Source of the DNA: Aquitalea aquatilis
GTDB taxonomy: Bacteria > Pseudomonadota > Gammaproteobacteria > Burkholderiales > Chromobacteriaceae
DNA length: 64,000 bases
Direction: 5' to 3'
NCBI RefSeq assembly: GCF_005155025.1
Contig: NZ_CP039731.1
Span: 2,356,001-2,420,000, forward strand
How positions within the stretch are numbered: the stretch's first letter is position 1; each line of letters starts with the position of its first letter. Shown here piece after piece: positions 47,737 to 59,427 of the stretch. The notes under the pieces are model-generated. The model did not search any database. It saw only the letters and a list, made by a program, of their open reading frames with translations, and was not told the DNA's origin. A program made the translations under genes and the position numbers.

Positions 47737-47837
47737 GCATGATGGAGCGGGTACAGGCCCGGATCAGGCTGCCCTTCGCGGGGGCTTGACGACTCTGCTA
47801 CAATTTCCCCTTTTACCCAAGCACAGGTTGCCGAATC

Positions 47838-49211
47838 ATGCTGAACGTGTACAACACACTGACTCGCCAGAAAGAAGAGTTCCACCCCATCGAACCGGGC
47901 AAGGTGCGTATGTATGTGTGTGGCATGACGGTGTACGACCTCTGTCATATCGGCCATGCCCGAATGCTGGCCGCCTTTGACGTGATCTACCGCTGGCTCA
48001 AGGCCTCCGGCTACGATGTCAATTACGTGCGCAATATCACCGACATCGAAGACAAGATCATCAAGCGTGCGCTGGAACGCGGCATCACGCCGGACCAGCT
48101 GGTGGCGCAAACCATTGCCGACATGCATGAAGATGCTGCGGCGCTGAACCTGCTGCCGCCCACCCACGAGCCGCGTGCCACCCATCACGTGGGCGGCATG
48201 ATCGCGCTGATCGAACAGCTGATTGCCAATGGCAAGGCCTATCCCGCCCCCAATGGCGACGTGTACTACGCGGTGCGTGAGTTCGAGAGCTACGGCAAGC
48301 TGTCCGGCCGTACCCTGGACAAGCTGCGCGCCGGCGAGCGAGTGGAAATCGACCCCAACAAGCGCGACCCGCTGGACTTCGTGCTGTGGAAAGCGGCCAA
48401 GCCGGGTGAGCCGTCGTGGGAAAGCCCGTGGGGCGCTGGCCGTCCGGGCTGGCACATTGAATGCTCGGTGATGAGCTGCCACCACCTGGGCGAGCATTTC
48501 GACATTCACGGTGGCGGCGAAGACCTGCAGTTCCCGCACCATGAAAACGAAATCGCCCAGTCCGAGGGTGCGCATGGCCACAAGTATGTCAATTACTGGC
48601 TGCACAATGGCTTTATCAATGTCGATGGCGAAAAGATGTCCAAATCGCTGGGCAACTTCTTCACCATCCGCGATGTGCTGCAGCACTTCGACGGCGAGGT
48701 GGTGCGCTTCTTCATCGTGCGCAGCCACTACCGCAGCCCGGTCAACTACACCGACAGCATCCTCAACGATGCCAAACAGGGCCTGACCCGGCTGTACACC
48801 GCCTTGCGCGGTCTGGATTTGCCAGAGAGCACAGGCATCGACTGGAGCAACCCTTACGCGGCGCGCTTCAAGGCCGCCATGGATGATGATTTCAGCTCCT
48901 CTGAAGCCGTTGCCGTGCTGTTTGACCTGGCCGGTGAAGTCAACAAGAGCCGCGATGTACAACTGGCGCGCCTGATGAAAGACCTGGGTGGCGTATTGGG
49001 CCTGCTGCAGCGCGAGCCGGAAGACTTCCTCAAGGCCGGTGCCGGCGAGGGTGAACTGAGTGCGGAAGAAATCGAAGCCCTGATCCAGGCGCGTCGCGAT
49101 GCCCGTGCCAACAAGAACTGGGCCGAATCCGACCGCATCCGCGACGAGCTGATCGCCAAGGGTGTGGTGCTGGAAGACAATGCCCAGGGCACCAGCTGGC
49201 GTCGTGCCTGA
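47838..49211 (+). CDS. cysS: Cysteinyl-tRNA synthetase
   Basis: 457 residues (E. coli 461). [23 protein letters not shown] carries a zinc-ligand Cys and the HIGH motif; [10 protein letters not shown] and the [11 protein letters not shown] segment hold the remaining zinc ligands; the KMSKS loop is [16 protein letters not shown]. The C-terminal DALR-type helix bundle runs to [12 protein letters not shown] 47838. A TACAAT hexamer at 47799-47804 may be the -10, without a clear -35. Confidence 0.97.
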   Translation: MLNVYNTLTRQKEEFHPIEPGKVRMYVCGMTVYDLCHIGHARMLAAFDVIYRWLKASGYDVNYVRNITDIEDKIIKRALERGITPDQLVAQTIADMHEDAAALNLLPPTHEPRATHHVGGMIALIEQLIANGKAYPAPNGDVYYAVREFESYGKLSGRTLDKLRAGERVEIDPNKRDPLDFVLWKAAKPGEPSWESPWGAGRPGWHIECSVMSCHHLGEHFDIHGGGEDLQFPHHENEIAQSEGAHGHKYVNYWLHNGFINVDGEKMSKSLGNFFTIRDVLQHFDGEVVRFFIVRSHYRSPVNYTDSILNDAKQGLTRLYTALRGLDLPESTGIDWSNPYAARFKAAMDDDFSSSEAVAVLFDLAGEVNKSRDVQLARLMKDLGGVLGLLQREPEDFLKAGAGEGELSAEEIEALIQARRDARANKNWAESDRIRDELIAKGVVLEDNAQGTSWRRA

Positions 49212-49322
49212 ATCAGGCGAGTCGACAAGGCCAGGCCAGCGTGATGGTTTGACCTTGTCGGCTGATTGGCCACAGCAGCGGCCTCATGCCGGAGTATTGC
49301 CACTGTTTTAATCTTGAGCGAC

Positions 49323-49351
49323 TTGTCAAGCGCAAATAAAGCGCGGATAAT
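49323..49351 (+). promoter_or_regulatory. Sigma-70 promoter of rpmE
   Basis: TTGTCA (49323-49328) and GATAAT (49346-49351) are separated by exactly 17 bases. The start codon of rpmE lies 62 bases beyond the -10. Best promoter match seen in the window. Confidence 0.8.
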
Positions 49352-49412
49352 GCGTCCTCTTGACCCTGTAGTACAGGCAAAACCCCTGTACCCGTAAACT
49401 AAGGAAGCTCTC

Positions 49413-49628
49413 ATGCGCGCTGATATCCACCCGAATTACACCGACGTTGCGGTTACCTGCTCTTGCGGTAACACCTTCACTACCAAGTCGACCATGGCCA
49501 AGGACGCCTTCCACATTGAAGTGTGCTCCAGCTGCCATCCGTTCTACACCGGTAAGCAGAAGATTGTTGATACCGCAGGTCGTATCGACAAGTTCAACCA
49601 GAAGTTCGGCGGCTTCTTCAAGCGCTAA
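49413..49628 (+). CDS. rpmE: 50S ribosomal protein L31 (zinc-binding type)
   Basis: 71 residues. [20 protein letters not shown] supplies Cys16 and Cys18; [13 protein letters not shown] supplies Cys38 and Cys41, so this is the zinc-containing C+ form, which can be replaced under zinc starvation by a Cys-less paralogue in many bacteria. AAGGAAG upstream of ATG 49413, a strong promoter, and an intrinsic terminator at 49644 make it a single-gene unit. Confidence 0.97.
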   Translation: MRADIHPNYTDVAVTCSCGNTFTTKSTMAKDAFHIEVCSSCHPFYTGKQKIVDTAGRIDKFNQKFGGFFKR

Positions 49629-49643
49629 GCTTGTAAGCTTTGG

Positions 49644-49671
49644 AAAAAAGGCAGCCTCGGCTGCCTTTTTT
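49644..49671 (+). terminator. Intrinsic terminator after rpmE
   Basis: AAAAAAGGCAGCC-TC-GGCTGCCTTTTTT, 15 bases after the stop; perfect inverted repeat with T-runs on both strands. Confidence 0.95.
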
Positions 49672-49738
49672 CATTTCCGCAGCCCGCGCTTGCACATTAA
49701 AATAGCGCATTACTCCTACCTGACTGGCGCGCGCCTCG

Positions 49739-51394
49739 ATGCTGACGTACTCCCCGCAAAACGCCACCGTTCCCGTTCCCACCGAAAAGCCCTGGGTATT
49801 GCTGCTGCTGTGTTTTATCTGGCTGTGGCCCGGCATTATCGGCCACGACCCATGGAAGCCGGACGAACCCTATGTGATGGCGGTGGTGGAGGGCATGCTG
49901 CGCAACGGCAACTGGCTGCTGCCCACCCTGCAAGGGGTGCCCTATCTGGAGTCACCCCCCTTGTACTACTGGGTGGCGGCAGGTTTTGCCAAGCTGTTTT
50001 CGCCCTGGCTGCTGCCGGCGCATGACGCCGCACGGCTGGCCACGCCGCTGTTCATGGCGCTGGGCCTGACGCTGGCGGGCATGACCGGGCGCGACCTGAT
50101 CGGCCGTCGTTACGGCCGCAGTGTGGTGATGATACTGATAGGTTGCCTGGGCCTGATTGTCACCGGTCACCAGATGACGCCCATGGTGGCCAGCTTTACC
50201 GGTTTTGCCGCTGCCTTTTATGCGCTGTCGCTGACCTTGCGTTCGCCTGGTCTGGCCGGGGCGATACTCGGTGCGGCCAGTGTCACGCTGTTTCTCAGCG
50301 CCAGCCTGCTGGAAGTGATGCTGGTGTGGGCGGTGGTGATTTTCCTGCCAGCCTTTTCCGCCTGGCGCAACAAGCGCTACGCCATCACCGTCTTCATGGC
50401 GCTGCTGGTTGCCTTGCCGGTGGCACTGATCTGGCCGCTGGAGCTGGCACGCAGCTACCCGGCCCTGTTCCGTCTATGGTGGGAGCGCCATGCGCTGGGC
50501 CCGCTGGATGGCTTTGGCAAGGTCAGCCTGTTTCATGGTTTTGGCTACTACACCTTCAATACCATCTGGTTTGCCTGGCCGGCCTGGCCGCTGGCGGCCT
50601 GGACGCTGTTCCGCAACCGCAAGTACGAACTACCGATGTTGCAGCTGCCACTGATGTTCTTTGGCGTGGTGCTGATCATGCTGACGCTGTCCGAACGCAA
50701 GAGCATGGATTACGCCATGCCCTTGCTGCTGCCGCTGGCGTTGCTGGCGGCGGTGGAACTGGACAATCTGCGCCGCGGCGCGGCGGCTTTTCTCAACTGG
50801 TTTGGCCTGATGACTTTCGGCGTGTTCGGGCTGTTGATCTGGGCCGGCTGGGCGGCAATGAACTATGGCTGGCCGGAGCGGCTGGCCGGGCGCGCCCAGT
50901 ATTTCAGCCCCTACTATGTGCCGCATGTGTCGGTGCTGGCCGCGGTATTCGCCGTGCTGGCCACCATCACCTGGATCTGGGCGGTAACGCGCAGCCATTT
51001 GCGCGGCCGGCAAGCCATTACCAACTGGGCGGCCGGGCTGACCCTGTGCTGGGGATTGGCGCTCAGCCTGTGGCTGCCGTGGCTGGATGCGGCCAAGAGC
51101 TACCGGCCGGTGGTGGAGAGCATGGTACGGTCCATGCCGGCAGCCGGCTTGGACAAGGCGCAGTGCATCGCGACGGAAAGCCAGAACATGGTGGCGCGCA
51201 TCAGCTGGCATTACTACGCGGGTATCGATCTGCTGGCTTATCCGGCGGGGGAAAGCAGTCCTTGCGATTACCAGCTGCTGGTGCGTTCGCGCAACGATGG
51301 GCTGGCCGAGCCAGGCTGGACCTTGTTGTGGCAAGGATCGCGTCCGCGCGAGAAATTTGAGCTGTTTGGCCTGTTCCGGCGCTCAACCCACTAG
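49739..51394 (+). CDS. ArnT-like family 39 membrane glycosyltransferase
   Basis: 551 residues with a dozen hydrophobic segments. GHDPWKPDEPYVMAVVEGML carries the acidic Asp-Glu motif of the first periplasmic loop (catalytic in GT39/GT83 enzymes), followed by WLLPTLQGVPYLESPPLYYW. These enzymes take a sugar from a polyprenyl-phosphate donor to lipid A, other glycans or proteins; ArnT adds aminoarabinose, but no arn genes are nearby, so the donor is unknown. ATG 49739. It ends before a terminator shared in position with the convergent hemerythrin gene. Confidence 0.85.
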   Translation: MLTYSPQNATVPVPTEKPWVLLLLCFIWLWPGIIGHDPWKPDEPYVMAVVEGMLRNGNWLLPTLQGVPYLESPPLYYWVAAGFAKLFSPWLLPAHDAARLATPLFMALGLTLAGMTGRDLIGRRYGRSVVMILIGCLGLIVTGHQMTPMVASFTGFAAAFYALSLTLRSPGLAGAILGAASVTLFLSASLLEVMLVWAVVIFLPAFSAWRNKRYAITVFMALLVALPVALIWPLELARSYPALFRLWWERHALGPLDGFGKVSLFHGFGYYTFNTIWFAWPAWPLAAWTLFRNRKYELPMLQLPLMFFGVVLIMLTLSERKSMDYAMPLLLPLALLAAVELDNLRRGAAAFLNWFGLMTFGVFGLLIWAGWAAMNYGWPERLAGRAQYFSPYYVPHVSVLAAVFAVLATITWIWAVTRSHLRGRQAITNWAAGLTLCWGLALSLWLPWLDAAKSYRPVVESMVRSMPAAGLDKAQCIATESQNMVARISWHYYAGIDLLAYPAGESSPCDYQLLVRSRNDGLAEPGWTLLWQGSRPREKFELFGLFRRSTH

Positions 51395-51420
51395 CGTCTG
51401 ACTTCATCATCCATGCAAGA

Positions 51421-51445
51421 AGGGCCGGATAATCCGGCCCTTTTT
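51421..51445 (+). terminator. Intrinsic terminator after the glycosyltransferase gene
   Basis: GGGCCGGA-TAA-TCCGGCCC followed by TTTTT on the plus strand; the reverse direction has only a poor T-run (TTCTTG), though it may also slow transcription of the hemerythrin gene. Confidence 0.85.
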
Positions 51446-51858
51446 CATGTGGTATGCGCTTGCAGTGCGGCCATGACCGCCGGCAGGCTTTCGGCCACGG
51501 CAAACAGCTCGCGCTCTTCAAAGCGCACATGCGCAGTCATGGCATCGGCAAACGCCTGCAATATGGCCGGACTGGCCAGTTCGGCATGCTGCAGCAACTG
51601 GCGCAAGTGTACATGCTCATCCAGTGTGCGCTGAGCCAGCAGAGCCTGGCCGGCTTGAGTGAGTGCAGGGAGCAAGGTGCGCTCTTCCTCGGCAAAGTGG
51701 GCTTGCAAGGTTTGTTCTGCCTGCTGGCTTATCTTGGCGGCGGCCTGTTGCCATTGGGCGGGGTCGCTGGTGCGGGCGGCCTTGCCAGCCTGGATGGCGA
51801 GGGACAGGGCGTGGTGGTGCTCGCGTGAGAGCGGGGTAAGGGCTGCGCTGCGTTTCAT
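51445..51858 (-). CDS. Hemerythrin-like HHE domain protein
   Basis: 137 residues, four-helix bundle with the diiron ligands spaced as in HHE proteins: REHHHAL (helix 1), LQAHFAEEERTLLPAL (helix 2), LDEHVHLRQLL (helix 3) and HVRFEERELF (helix 4). Likely binds O2 or NO, or protects against nitrosative or iron stress. No partner gene adjacent. ATG 51856-51858. Confidence 0.9.
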   Translation of the reverse strand: MKRSAALTPLSREHHHALSLAIQAGKAARTSDPAQWQQAAAKISQQAEQTLQAHFAEEERTLLPALTQAGQALLAQRTLDEHVHLRQLLQHAELASPAILQAFADAMTAHVRFEERELFAVAESLPAVMAALQAHTT

Positions 51859-51903
51859 GCTGTGCTCTATTGCTGGGGGTGATTAGCCTGCATCAAGCGC
51901 GGA

Positions 51904-51944
51904 GGGGCAGCCTTGAGCGCGCTCAAGCATTCGCGGCTTGCCCC
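51904..51944. repeat. Nested palindromes between the hemerythrin gene and aacS
   Basis: CTTGAGCGCGCTCAAG (51912-51927) is a perfect 16-base palindrome, enclosed by GGGGCAGCC (51904-51912) and GGCTTGCCCC (51935-51944). No T-run follows on either side, so this is not a typical terminator; it may form a cruciform or bind a dimeric regulator. It lies 46-86 bases after the aacS stop. Confidence 0.55.
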
Positions 51945-51989
51945 GTGTAGCAGTGGGGGGCGGCTGCCCGCTCCGTACCGCCTGTCGCT

Positions 51990-53951
<1,962 letters not shown>

Positions 53952-54002
53952 ATTGCTCCTCTTTATTTTTGTCTCGGGCGTGGCGGGCCGTGCGTGCCAG
54001 TG

Positions 54003-54896
54003 TCAGTGATGGCGGCCCATGGCCAGTGCCACGCGGGACGCCGGTGCGCGGCCCAGCAGGCCGGAAACAAACCAAGCAGTTTCCACCAGTTGTGGCAGCT
54101 TGATGCCGCAGTCCACACCCAGCCCGTTCATCAGGTAGACCACATCTTCCGTGGCGACATTGCCGGAAGCTCCACGAGCATACGGGCAGCCGCCCAGCCC
54201 GGCAACGGAGGAATCGAATGTCCTGATGCCCGCCTGATAAGACGCATGAATATTGCTGATGGCCATGCCGTAAGTATCGTGAAAGTGGCCGGCCAGCTTG
54301 TCCATTGGCACAAGCTGGCTGACGGCTGCCAGCATGTCCAGCACCCGGTTCGGCGTGCCAGTGCCTATGGTGTCGCCCAGTGAGATTTCGTAGCAACCCA
54401 TGTCCAGCAGGCGGGCGGCAACTTCTGCCACTTTGGCCGGGGCAATGGCACCCTCGTACGGGCAATCCACCACGCAGGACACATAGCCGCGCACGCGGAT
54501 ATTCTCACGGCGGGCGCTGGCCAGCACGCTGTCGAAGCGCGCCAGGCTTTCGGCAATGCTGGCATTGATGTTTTTCTGGCTGAAGCTTTCACTGGCGGCA
54601 CCAAACACGGCGATTTCGCGCACGCCGGCGGCCAGCGCCTGTTCCATGCCCTTGTCGTTGGGTACCAGCACCGGGTAATTCACCGGGCCGGACAGGTCGA
54701 GTGCCTGCAGCACTTGCAGGCTGTCGGCCATTTGCGGCACCCATTTGGGCGAGACAAAGGCACCGGCTTCGATGGTGGTGAGGCCGCTGGCGGCCAGCCG
54801 GCGGATCAGTTCCAGCTTGCTGGCCGTATCCAGTTGCTGCTTTTCGTTTTGCAGCCCGTCACGCGGGCCGACTTCGACAATCTTCACGCGAGTCAT
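54003..54896 (-). CDS. Hydroxymethylglutaryl-CoA lyase
   Basis: Splits HMG-CoA to acetyl-CoA and acetoacetate; last step of leucine breakdown (LiuE function). 297 residues, TIM barrel: VEVGPRDGLQNE (substrate Arg/Asp), EAGAFVSPKWVPQMAD, VSCVVDCPYEG, LGDTIGTGTP, HFHDTYGMAI (metal His pair) and GLGGCPYARGASGNVATED with the catalytic Cys. ATG 54894-54896 has AAGGGG; the frame open to 54974 overlaps mccA. Confidence 0.96.
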   Translation of the reverse strand: MTRVKIVEVGPRDGLQNEKQQLDTASKLELIRRLAASGLTTIEAGAFVSPKWVPQMADSLQVLQALDLSGPVNYPVLVPNDKGMEQALAAGVREIAVFGAASESFSQKNINASIAESLARFDSVLASARRENIRVRGYVSCVVDCPYEGAIAPAKVAEVAARLLDMGCYEISLGDTIGTGTPNRVLDMLAAVSQLVPMDKLAGHFHDTYGMAISNIHASYQAGIRTFDSSVAGLGGCPYARGASGNVATEDVVYLMNGLGVDCGIKLPQLVETAWFVSGLLGRAPASRVALAMGRHH

Positions 54897-54915
54897 CTTG
54901 TCCCCTTGCCGCCAC

Positions 54916-56883
54916 TCAGGCAGCGTCGAAATCCACCAGCTCGTCGCCGTCGCATACCTGCTCACCAGCGGCAAAGTAAAAGCCGCGCAGTACGCCGTCG
55001 GCAGGGGCGTGAATGGTGTGTTCCATCTTCATCGCTTCCAGAATCAGCAGGGGCTCGCCCTGACGGACTGTCTGGCCTGCCTTGGCCAGCAGGGTGACTA
55101 CCCGGCCCGGCATCGGGGCTTTCAGATGGGTCACACCATGGACTGTGTCTTCTGTCGCCGCATAGGGATCGACCCATTCCAGCTGCAGGCGTTCACCCTG
55201 CAGGAACAGCTGGCGCTGCTGTGCCTGTCGTACCACGCTGGCGCTGAGAACCAGACCATTCAGTGTGGCCTGCAATTGGCGGCCGTGCAGGCTGGCCTGA
55301 ACCTGGAATTGCTGCTCCGCCACGGTGACGACAAAACCATGTTCAAGATAGCGCAGCCCCACCGTGTGTACATGTTCGCCCTGACGAAACTGCAAGCTGT
55401 GTTCCAGCACGCCGTTCAGCCGCCAGCCGGCACGAGCCGGGTAGGGCGCGGCAGCATGCAGGGTTTCGGCCACGGCCAGCAAGGCCAGTTGCTGTCCGCT
55501 TGGGGTGGCCGGTGGGGGCAATAGTGCATCCTGATGGCGGGCAATCAGCCCGGTATCAACCAGGCCGCTGGCGAAGCTGTCGTGCTGCACAATGCGGCGC
55601 AGAAAGGCGATATTGGTGCTGACGCCGGCAATCTGGTACTGCGCCAGGGCGGCATCCAGCTGTTGCAGCGCGGCTTCCCTGTTTTCTCCCCACACGATCA
55701 GCTTGGCAATCATCGGGTCGTAGAAGGGGGTGATGCTGTCACCTTCGGTCACGCCGGTATCAATACGCACCTGGGCGTTTTCCGGCGGCGTTTGCAGGTG
55801 GATCAGCTGGCCGGTAGCTGGCAGAAAGCCCTTGTCCGGGTCTTCGGCATAAATGCGTGCTTCGATGGCATGGCCATGAATCTTCAGCTCGTCCTGGCGC
55901 AGCGGCAGTGGCTGACCCGCGGCGACTTGCAGCTGCCAGGCCACCAGATCCTGGCGGGTGATCATTTCGGTAACCGGGTGTTCTACCTGCAGGCGGGTAT
56001 TCATTTCCATGAAGTAGAAGGCACCCGGCTGGCCGTTGGCCTGCACGTCGACGATAAATTCCACCGTGCCGGCACCGATATAGCCCACGGCACGGGCAGC
56101 GGCGCAGGCAGCTTCACCCATGGCCTGGCGCATGACGGCGGGCAGGTGCGGAGCGGGGGCTTCTTCCAGCACTTTCTGGTGGCGGCGTTGCACCGAGCAG
56201 TCGCGCTCGAACAGATAGACGCACTGGCCATGGCTGTCGGCAAACACCTGGATTTCCACATGACGCGGCCGGGTCAGGTATTTTTCTACCAGCACCTTGT
56301 CATCGCCAAAACTGGCACTGGCTTCGCGCTGGCAGGAGGCCAGTGCTGCGGCAAAGTCTTCACTGCGCTCGACAATGCGCATGCCCTTGCCGCCGCCGCC
56401 GCTACTGGCCTTGATCAACACCGGATAGCCGATATGGTCGGCCTGCTGCTGCAGGAATTCTGCTTGCTGTTCCGCGCCGTGGTAGCCGGGTACCAGTGGC
56501 ACACTGGCTTTTTCCATCAGGGTTTTGGCGGCCGACTTGCTGCCCATGGCGGCGATGGCACCGGCGGGCGGGCCGATGAAGGCGATGCCGGCGGCTGCGC
56601 AGGCAGCGGCGAATTCGGCATTTTCCGACAGGAAACCATAGCCGGGGTGAATGGCCTCGGCACCGCTGGCACGGGCGATGTCCAGGATTGCGTCGGCCTT
56701 GAGATAGGATTCAGCCGCGGGGGCCGGGCCCAGTCGCCAGGCTTCATCGGCCAGTTTGACAAAGCGGGCCTCGGCATCGGCATCGGAATACACCGCCACG
56801 GTGGCAATGCCCAGCTGGCGGGCGGTTTTGATTACCCGGCAGGCGATTTCGCCTCTATTTGCAATAAGGATTTTCTTAAACAT
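54916..56883 (-). CDS. Methylcrotonyl-CoA carboxylase biotin-containing subunit
   Basis: Alpha subunit (LiuD function): carboxylates biotin with ATP and bicarbonate, then hands CO2 to the beta subunit. 655 residues: biotin carboxylase N-terminus FKKILIANRGEIACRVI, ATP-grasp KASSGGGGKGMRIV, catalytic FMEMNTRLQVEHPVTE, a BT linker domain, and the C-terminal biotinyl domain with EAMKMEH. Start ATG 56881-56883 has GGGAG. The first codons use AAT, AGA and GCA, unlike the GC-rich rest, and a synonymous copy of the same 11-residue start lies 121 bases upstream (next entry). Confidence 0.94.
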   Translation of the reverse strand: MFKKILIANRGEIACRVIKTARQLGIATVAVYSDADAEARFVKLADEAWRLGPAPAAESYLKADAILDIARASGAEAIHPGYGFLSENAEFAAACAAAGIAFIGPPAGAIAAMGSKSAAKTLMEKASVPLVPGYHGAEQQAEFLQQQADHIGYPVLIKASSGGGGKGMRIVERSEDFAAALASCQREASASFGDDKVLVEKYLTRPRHVEIQVFADSHGQCVYLFERDCSVQRRHQKVLEEAPAPHLPAVMRQAMGEAACAAARAVGYIGAGTVEFIVDVQANGQPGAFYFMEMNTRLQVEHPVTEMITRQDLVAWQLQVAAGQPLPLRQDELKIHGHAIEARIYAEDPDKGFLPATGQLIHLQTPPENAQVRIDTGVTEGDSITPFYDPMIAKLIVWGENREAALQQLDAALAQYQIAGVSTNIAFLRRIVQHDSFASGLVDTGLIARHQDALLPPPATPSGQQLALLAVAETLHAAAPYPARAGWRLNGVLEHSLQFRQGEHVHTVGLRYLEHGFVVTVAEQQFQVQASLHGRQLQATLNGLVLSASVVRQAQQRQLFLQGERLQLEWVDPYAATEDTVHGVTHLKAPMPGRVVTLLAKAGQTVRQGEPLLILEAMKMEHTIHAPADGVLRGFYFAAGEQVCDGDELVDFDAA

Positions 56884-57004
56884 GGCAGTCTCCCGCGGCG
56901 AAATCGCCACGGCGCAGGCGCGCCATCAGGCGATGTTGCTGCGCAGCTGCGCAGCCTTGCGGCTGCTGGTCACCACGGTTGGCAATGAGGATTTTCTTGA
57001 ACAT
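56876..57004 (-). CDS. 42-codon leader frame duplicating the start of mccA
   Basis: Begins ATG TTC AAG AAA ATC CTC ATT GCC (peptide MFKKILIANRG), identical for 11 residues to the MccA N-terminus but with different synonymous codons, and has its own AAGGA ribosome site. It then runs out of homology and ends at a TAA (56878-56876) that overlaps the mccA start region. It may be the relic of an earlier start of the gene, replaced by recombination with a paralogue, or a short translated leader coupling liuC to mccA. Expression as a peptide is unproven. Confidence 0.5.
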   Translation of the reverse strand: MFKKILIANRGDQQPQGCAAAQQHRLMARLRRGDFAAGDCHV

Positions 57005-57014
57005 GGCGGCGTCC

Positions 57015-57809
57015 TTATTGTTCTTGTTGCCAGGCGGGCGGGCGTTTGTCGAAGAAGGCAGCCAGACCTTCGCGGGCTTCCTGGCCCACGCGGATGCTGG
57101 CAATGCGTCCGGCGGTGTCATTCAGCAGATCATCATCCCAGGGTGAGGCTTCGTGCAGTACCGACAGCAGGTCCTTGGCGGCGGACAGGGCTTGTGGCGC
57201 GCCCAGTGCCAGTTCGGCGGCAATGCTGGCGATGCGTTCATCCAGCGCTTCGGCAGCCACGACTTCATGCACCAGCCCGATGCGGGCGGCGGTGGCGGCG
57301 TCGATACGCTCGGCTGACAGGAAATAGCGCCGCGCCTGGCGCCAACCGATGGCATCGGCCACATAGGGGCCGATGGTGGCAGGAATCAGCCCCAGTCGTA
57401 CTTCGGTCAGGGCGAAGCGGGCGTGTTCGGTGGCAATGGCAATGTCGCACACCGCCGTCAGCCCGGTGCCACCGGCCATGGCTGCGCCATGGATGCGGGC
57501 AATCACCGGCTTTTTGCTGCGGTAGATGGTCTTGAGCATGGCGGCCAGATGGTGGGCATCGGCCAGGTTTTCCGCTTCGCTGTAGCCGGCGGCACGGCGC
57601 ATCCAGTCCAGATCGGCCCCGGCGGAGAAGCTCTTGCCGCGCCCGGCCAGCACGATGACCCTGACGCTGTCGTCCAGTTGCAGCGCTTTGAAGGCGGCGG
57701 TCAGCTCGGCGATCAGGGTTTCGTTCATGGCATTGTGCAGCTCGGGACGGTTCATCCATACCGTGGCGACCTTGCCCTGTTGCTCGATTTGCAGCGTGTC
57801 GTAGTACAT
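57015..57809 (-). CDS. Methylglutaconyl-CoA hydratase (crotonase family)
   Basis: LiuC function: hydrates 3-methylglutaconyl-CoA to HMG-CoA. 264 residues with the crotonase oxyanion segments GKSFSAGADLDWMRRAA (the DLDWM form is typical of LiuC) and RIHGAAMAGGTGLTAVCD, and the later EVRLGLIPATIGPYV. Start ATG 57807-57809, 12 bases after mccB; AAGGAG-type site. The leader frame of mccA starts 10 bases after its stop. Confidence 0.93.
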   Translation of the reverse strand: MYYDTLQIEQQGKVATVWMNRPELHNAMNETLIAELTAAFKALQLDDSVRVIVLAGRGKSFSAGADLDWMRRAAGYSEAENLADAHHLAAMLKTIYRSKKPVIARIHGAAMAGGTGLTAVCDIAIATEHARFALTEVRLGLIPATIGPYVADAIGWRQARRYFLSAERIDAATAARIGLVHEVVAAEALDERIASIAAELALGAPQALSAAKDLLSVLHEASPWDDDLLNDTAGRIASIRVGQEAREGLAAFFDKRPPAWQQEQ

Positions 57810-57821
57810 GGTGGCGGCTCC

Positions 57822-59420
57822 TTACATGCGGAACACGCCAAAGCGTGTTTTTTCGATGGGCGCGGACAAGGCCGCTTCCAGCGCCAGAGCCAGTACATCG
57901 CGGGTCTGGGCCGGGTCGATCACGCCGTCGTCCCACAGCCGCGCGCTGGCGTAGTAGGGGTGGCCCTGGCGTTCGTACTGTTCGCGTACCGGCGCTTTCA
58001 GCGCTTCTTCCTGCTCGGCGGTGAAGGCCTCGCCCAGCTGTTCCTTCTTCACCTGGGCCAGCACCCCGGCAGCCTGTTCGCCTCCCATCACCGAAATGCG
58101 GCTGTTCGGCCACATCCACAGCATGCGTGGGCTGTAGGCACGGCCGCACATACCGTAGTTGCCGGCCCCGAAGCTGCCGCCAATCAGCACGGTGAACTTG
58201 GGCACGCTGGCGCAGGCCACGGCGGTGACCAGCTTGGCACCATCCTTGGCGATGCCGCCGTTCTCATACTTCTTGCCCACCATGAAGCCGGTGATGTTCT
58301 GCAGGAAGATCAGCGGAATCCCGCGCTGGCAGCACAGTTCGACAAAATGTGCACCCTTGAGGGCAGATTCGGAAAACAGGATGCCGTTATTGGCGATGAT
58401 GCCGACGCGCCAGCCATTGAGGCGGGCAAAACCGGTCACCAGCGTAGTGCCGTAGTTCTGCTTGAATTCGTCAAAGTCGGAATCGTCCACTAGCCGTGCG
58501 ATGATTTCGCGCACGTCGAACGGTTTTTTCGGATCGGCCGGAATCACGCCGTAGATTTCCTCGGCAGCATGGCGCGGCGGTTTGGCTTCGGCGCGGTCCA
58601 GCACACCCTGTTTGTGCCAGTTCAGATCGGCCATGATGCGGCGGGCAATACCCAGCGCGTGGGCGTCGTTCTGGGCCAGGTGGTCGGCCACGCCAGAGAT
58701 ACGGGTGTGCACATCGCCGCCGCCCAGTTCTTCTGCCGTCACCACTTCGCCGGTGGCGGCCTTTACCAGCGGCGGGCCGCCCAGAAAGATGGTGCCTTGT
58801 TCCTTGACGATGACGGTTTCATCCGACATGGCCGGCACATAGGCCCCGCCTGCGGTGCAGCTGCCCATCACCACGGCGATTTGCGGAATGCCGGCGGCAG
58901 ACAGTTGGGCCTGGTTGTAAAAGATGCGGCCAAAGTGCTCCTTGTCGGGAAACACTTCGTCTTGCAGCGGCAGGAAGGCACCACCGGAATCCACCAGATA
59001 GACACAGGGCAGGCGGTTTTCCTTGGCGATTTCCTGGGCGCGCAGGTGCTTTTTCACCGTCATCGGGTAATAGGTGCCGCCCTTGACCGTGGCATCGTTG
59101 GCGATGATCAGGCAATCCACCCCGGCAATGCGGCCAATGCCGCTGATCAGGCTGGCACCGGGGGCGTCATCGTTATACATGCCGTGAGCGGCCAGCTGGG
59201 ACAGCTCCAGAAAGGGCGCGCCGGGGTCCAGCAGCAGGTTGATACGCTCGCGCGGTAGCAACTTGCCGCGGGCAATATGCTTGGCACGCGGTCCCTCACC
59301 CCCACCCAGTGCGGCCTGGGCAACCTTTTGCTGGAGATCAGCCACCAGGGCACGCATCTTGTCGGCATTGGCCTGGAAGTCCGCACTACGCGGGGAGAGT
59401 TTGGATTCGATGACTGGCAT
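57822..59420 (-). CDS. Methylcrotonyl-CoA carboxylase carboxyltransferase subunit
   Basis: Beta subunit (LiuB function). 532 residues of the carboxyltransferase family: [77 protein letters not shown], and the second half with [44 protein letters not shown] and [27 protein letters not shown]. The phrase [15 protein letters not shown] is typical of the methylcrotonyl rather than propionyl enzyme. ATG 59418-59420. Confidence 0.95.
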   Translation of the reverse strand: MPVIESKLSPRSADFQANADKMRALVADLQQKVAQAALGGGEGPRAKHIARGKLLPRERINLLLDPGAPFLELSQLAAHGMYNDDAPGASLISGIGRIAGVDCLIIANDATVKGGTYYPMTVKKHLRAQEIAKENRLPCVYLVDSGGAFLPLQDEVFPDKEHFGRIFYNQAQLSAAGIPQIAVVMGSCTAGGAYVPAMSDETVIVKEQGTIFLGGPPLVKAATGEVVTAEELGGGDVHTRISGVADHLAQNDAHALGIARRIMADLNWHKQGVLDRAEAKPPRHAAEEIYGVIPADPKKPFDVREIIARLVDDSDFDEFKQNYGTTLVTGFARLNGWRVGIIANNGILFSESALKGAHFVELCCQRGIPLIFLQNITGFMVGKKYENGGIAKDGAKLVTAVACASVPKFTVLIGGSFGAGNYGMCGRAYSPRMLWMWPNSRISVMGGEQAAGVLAQVKKEQLGEAFTAEQEEALKAPVREQYERQGHPYYASARLWDDGVIDPAQTRDVLALALEAALSAPIEKTRFGVFRM

Positions 59421-59427
59421 GATTTTA

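Noticed and set aside
47786-47804. TTGACG and TACAAT upstream of cysS as a -35/-10 pair
   Set aside because: Only 7 bases separate them, far too short for a sigma-70 promoter.
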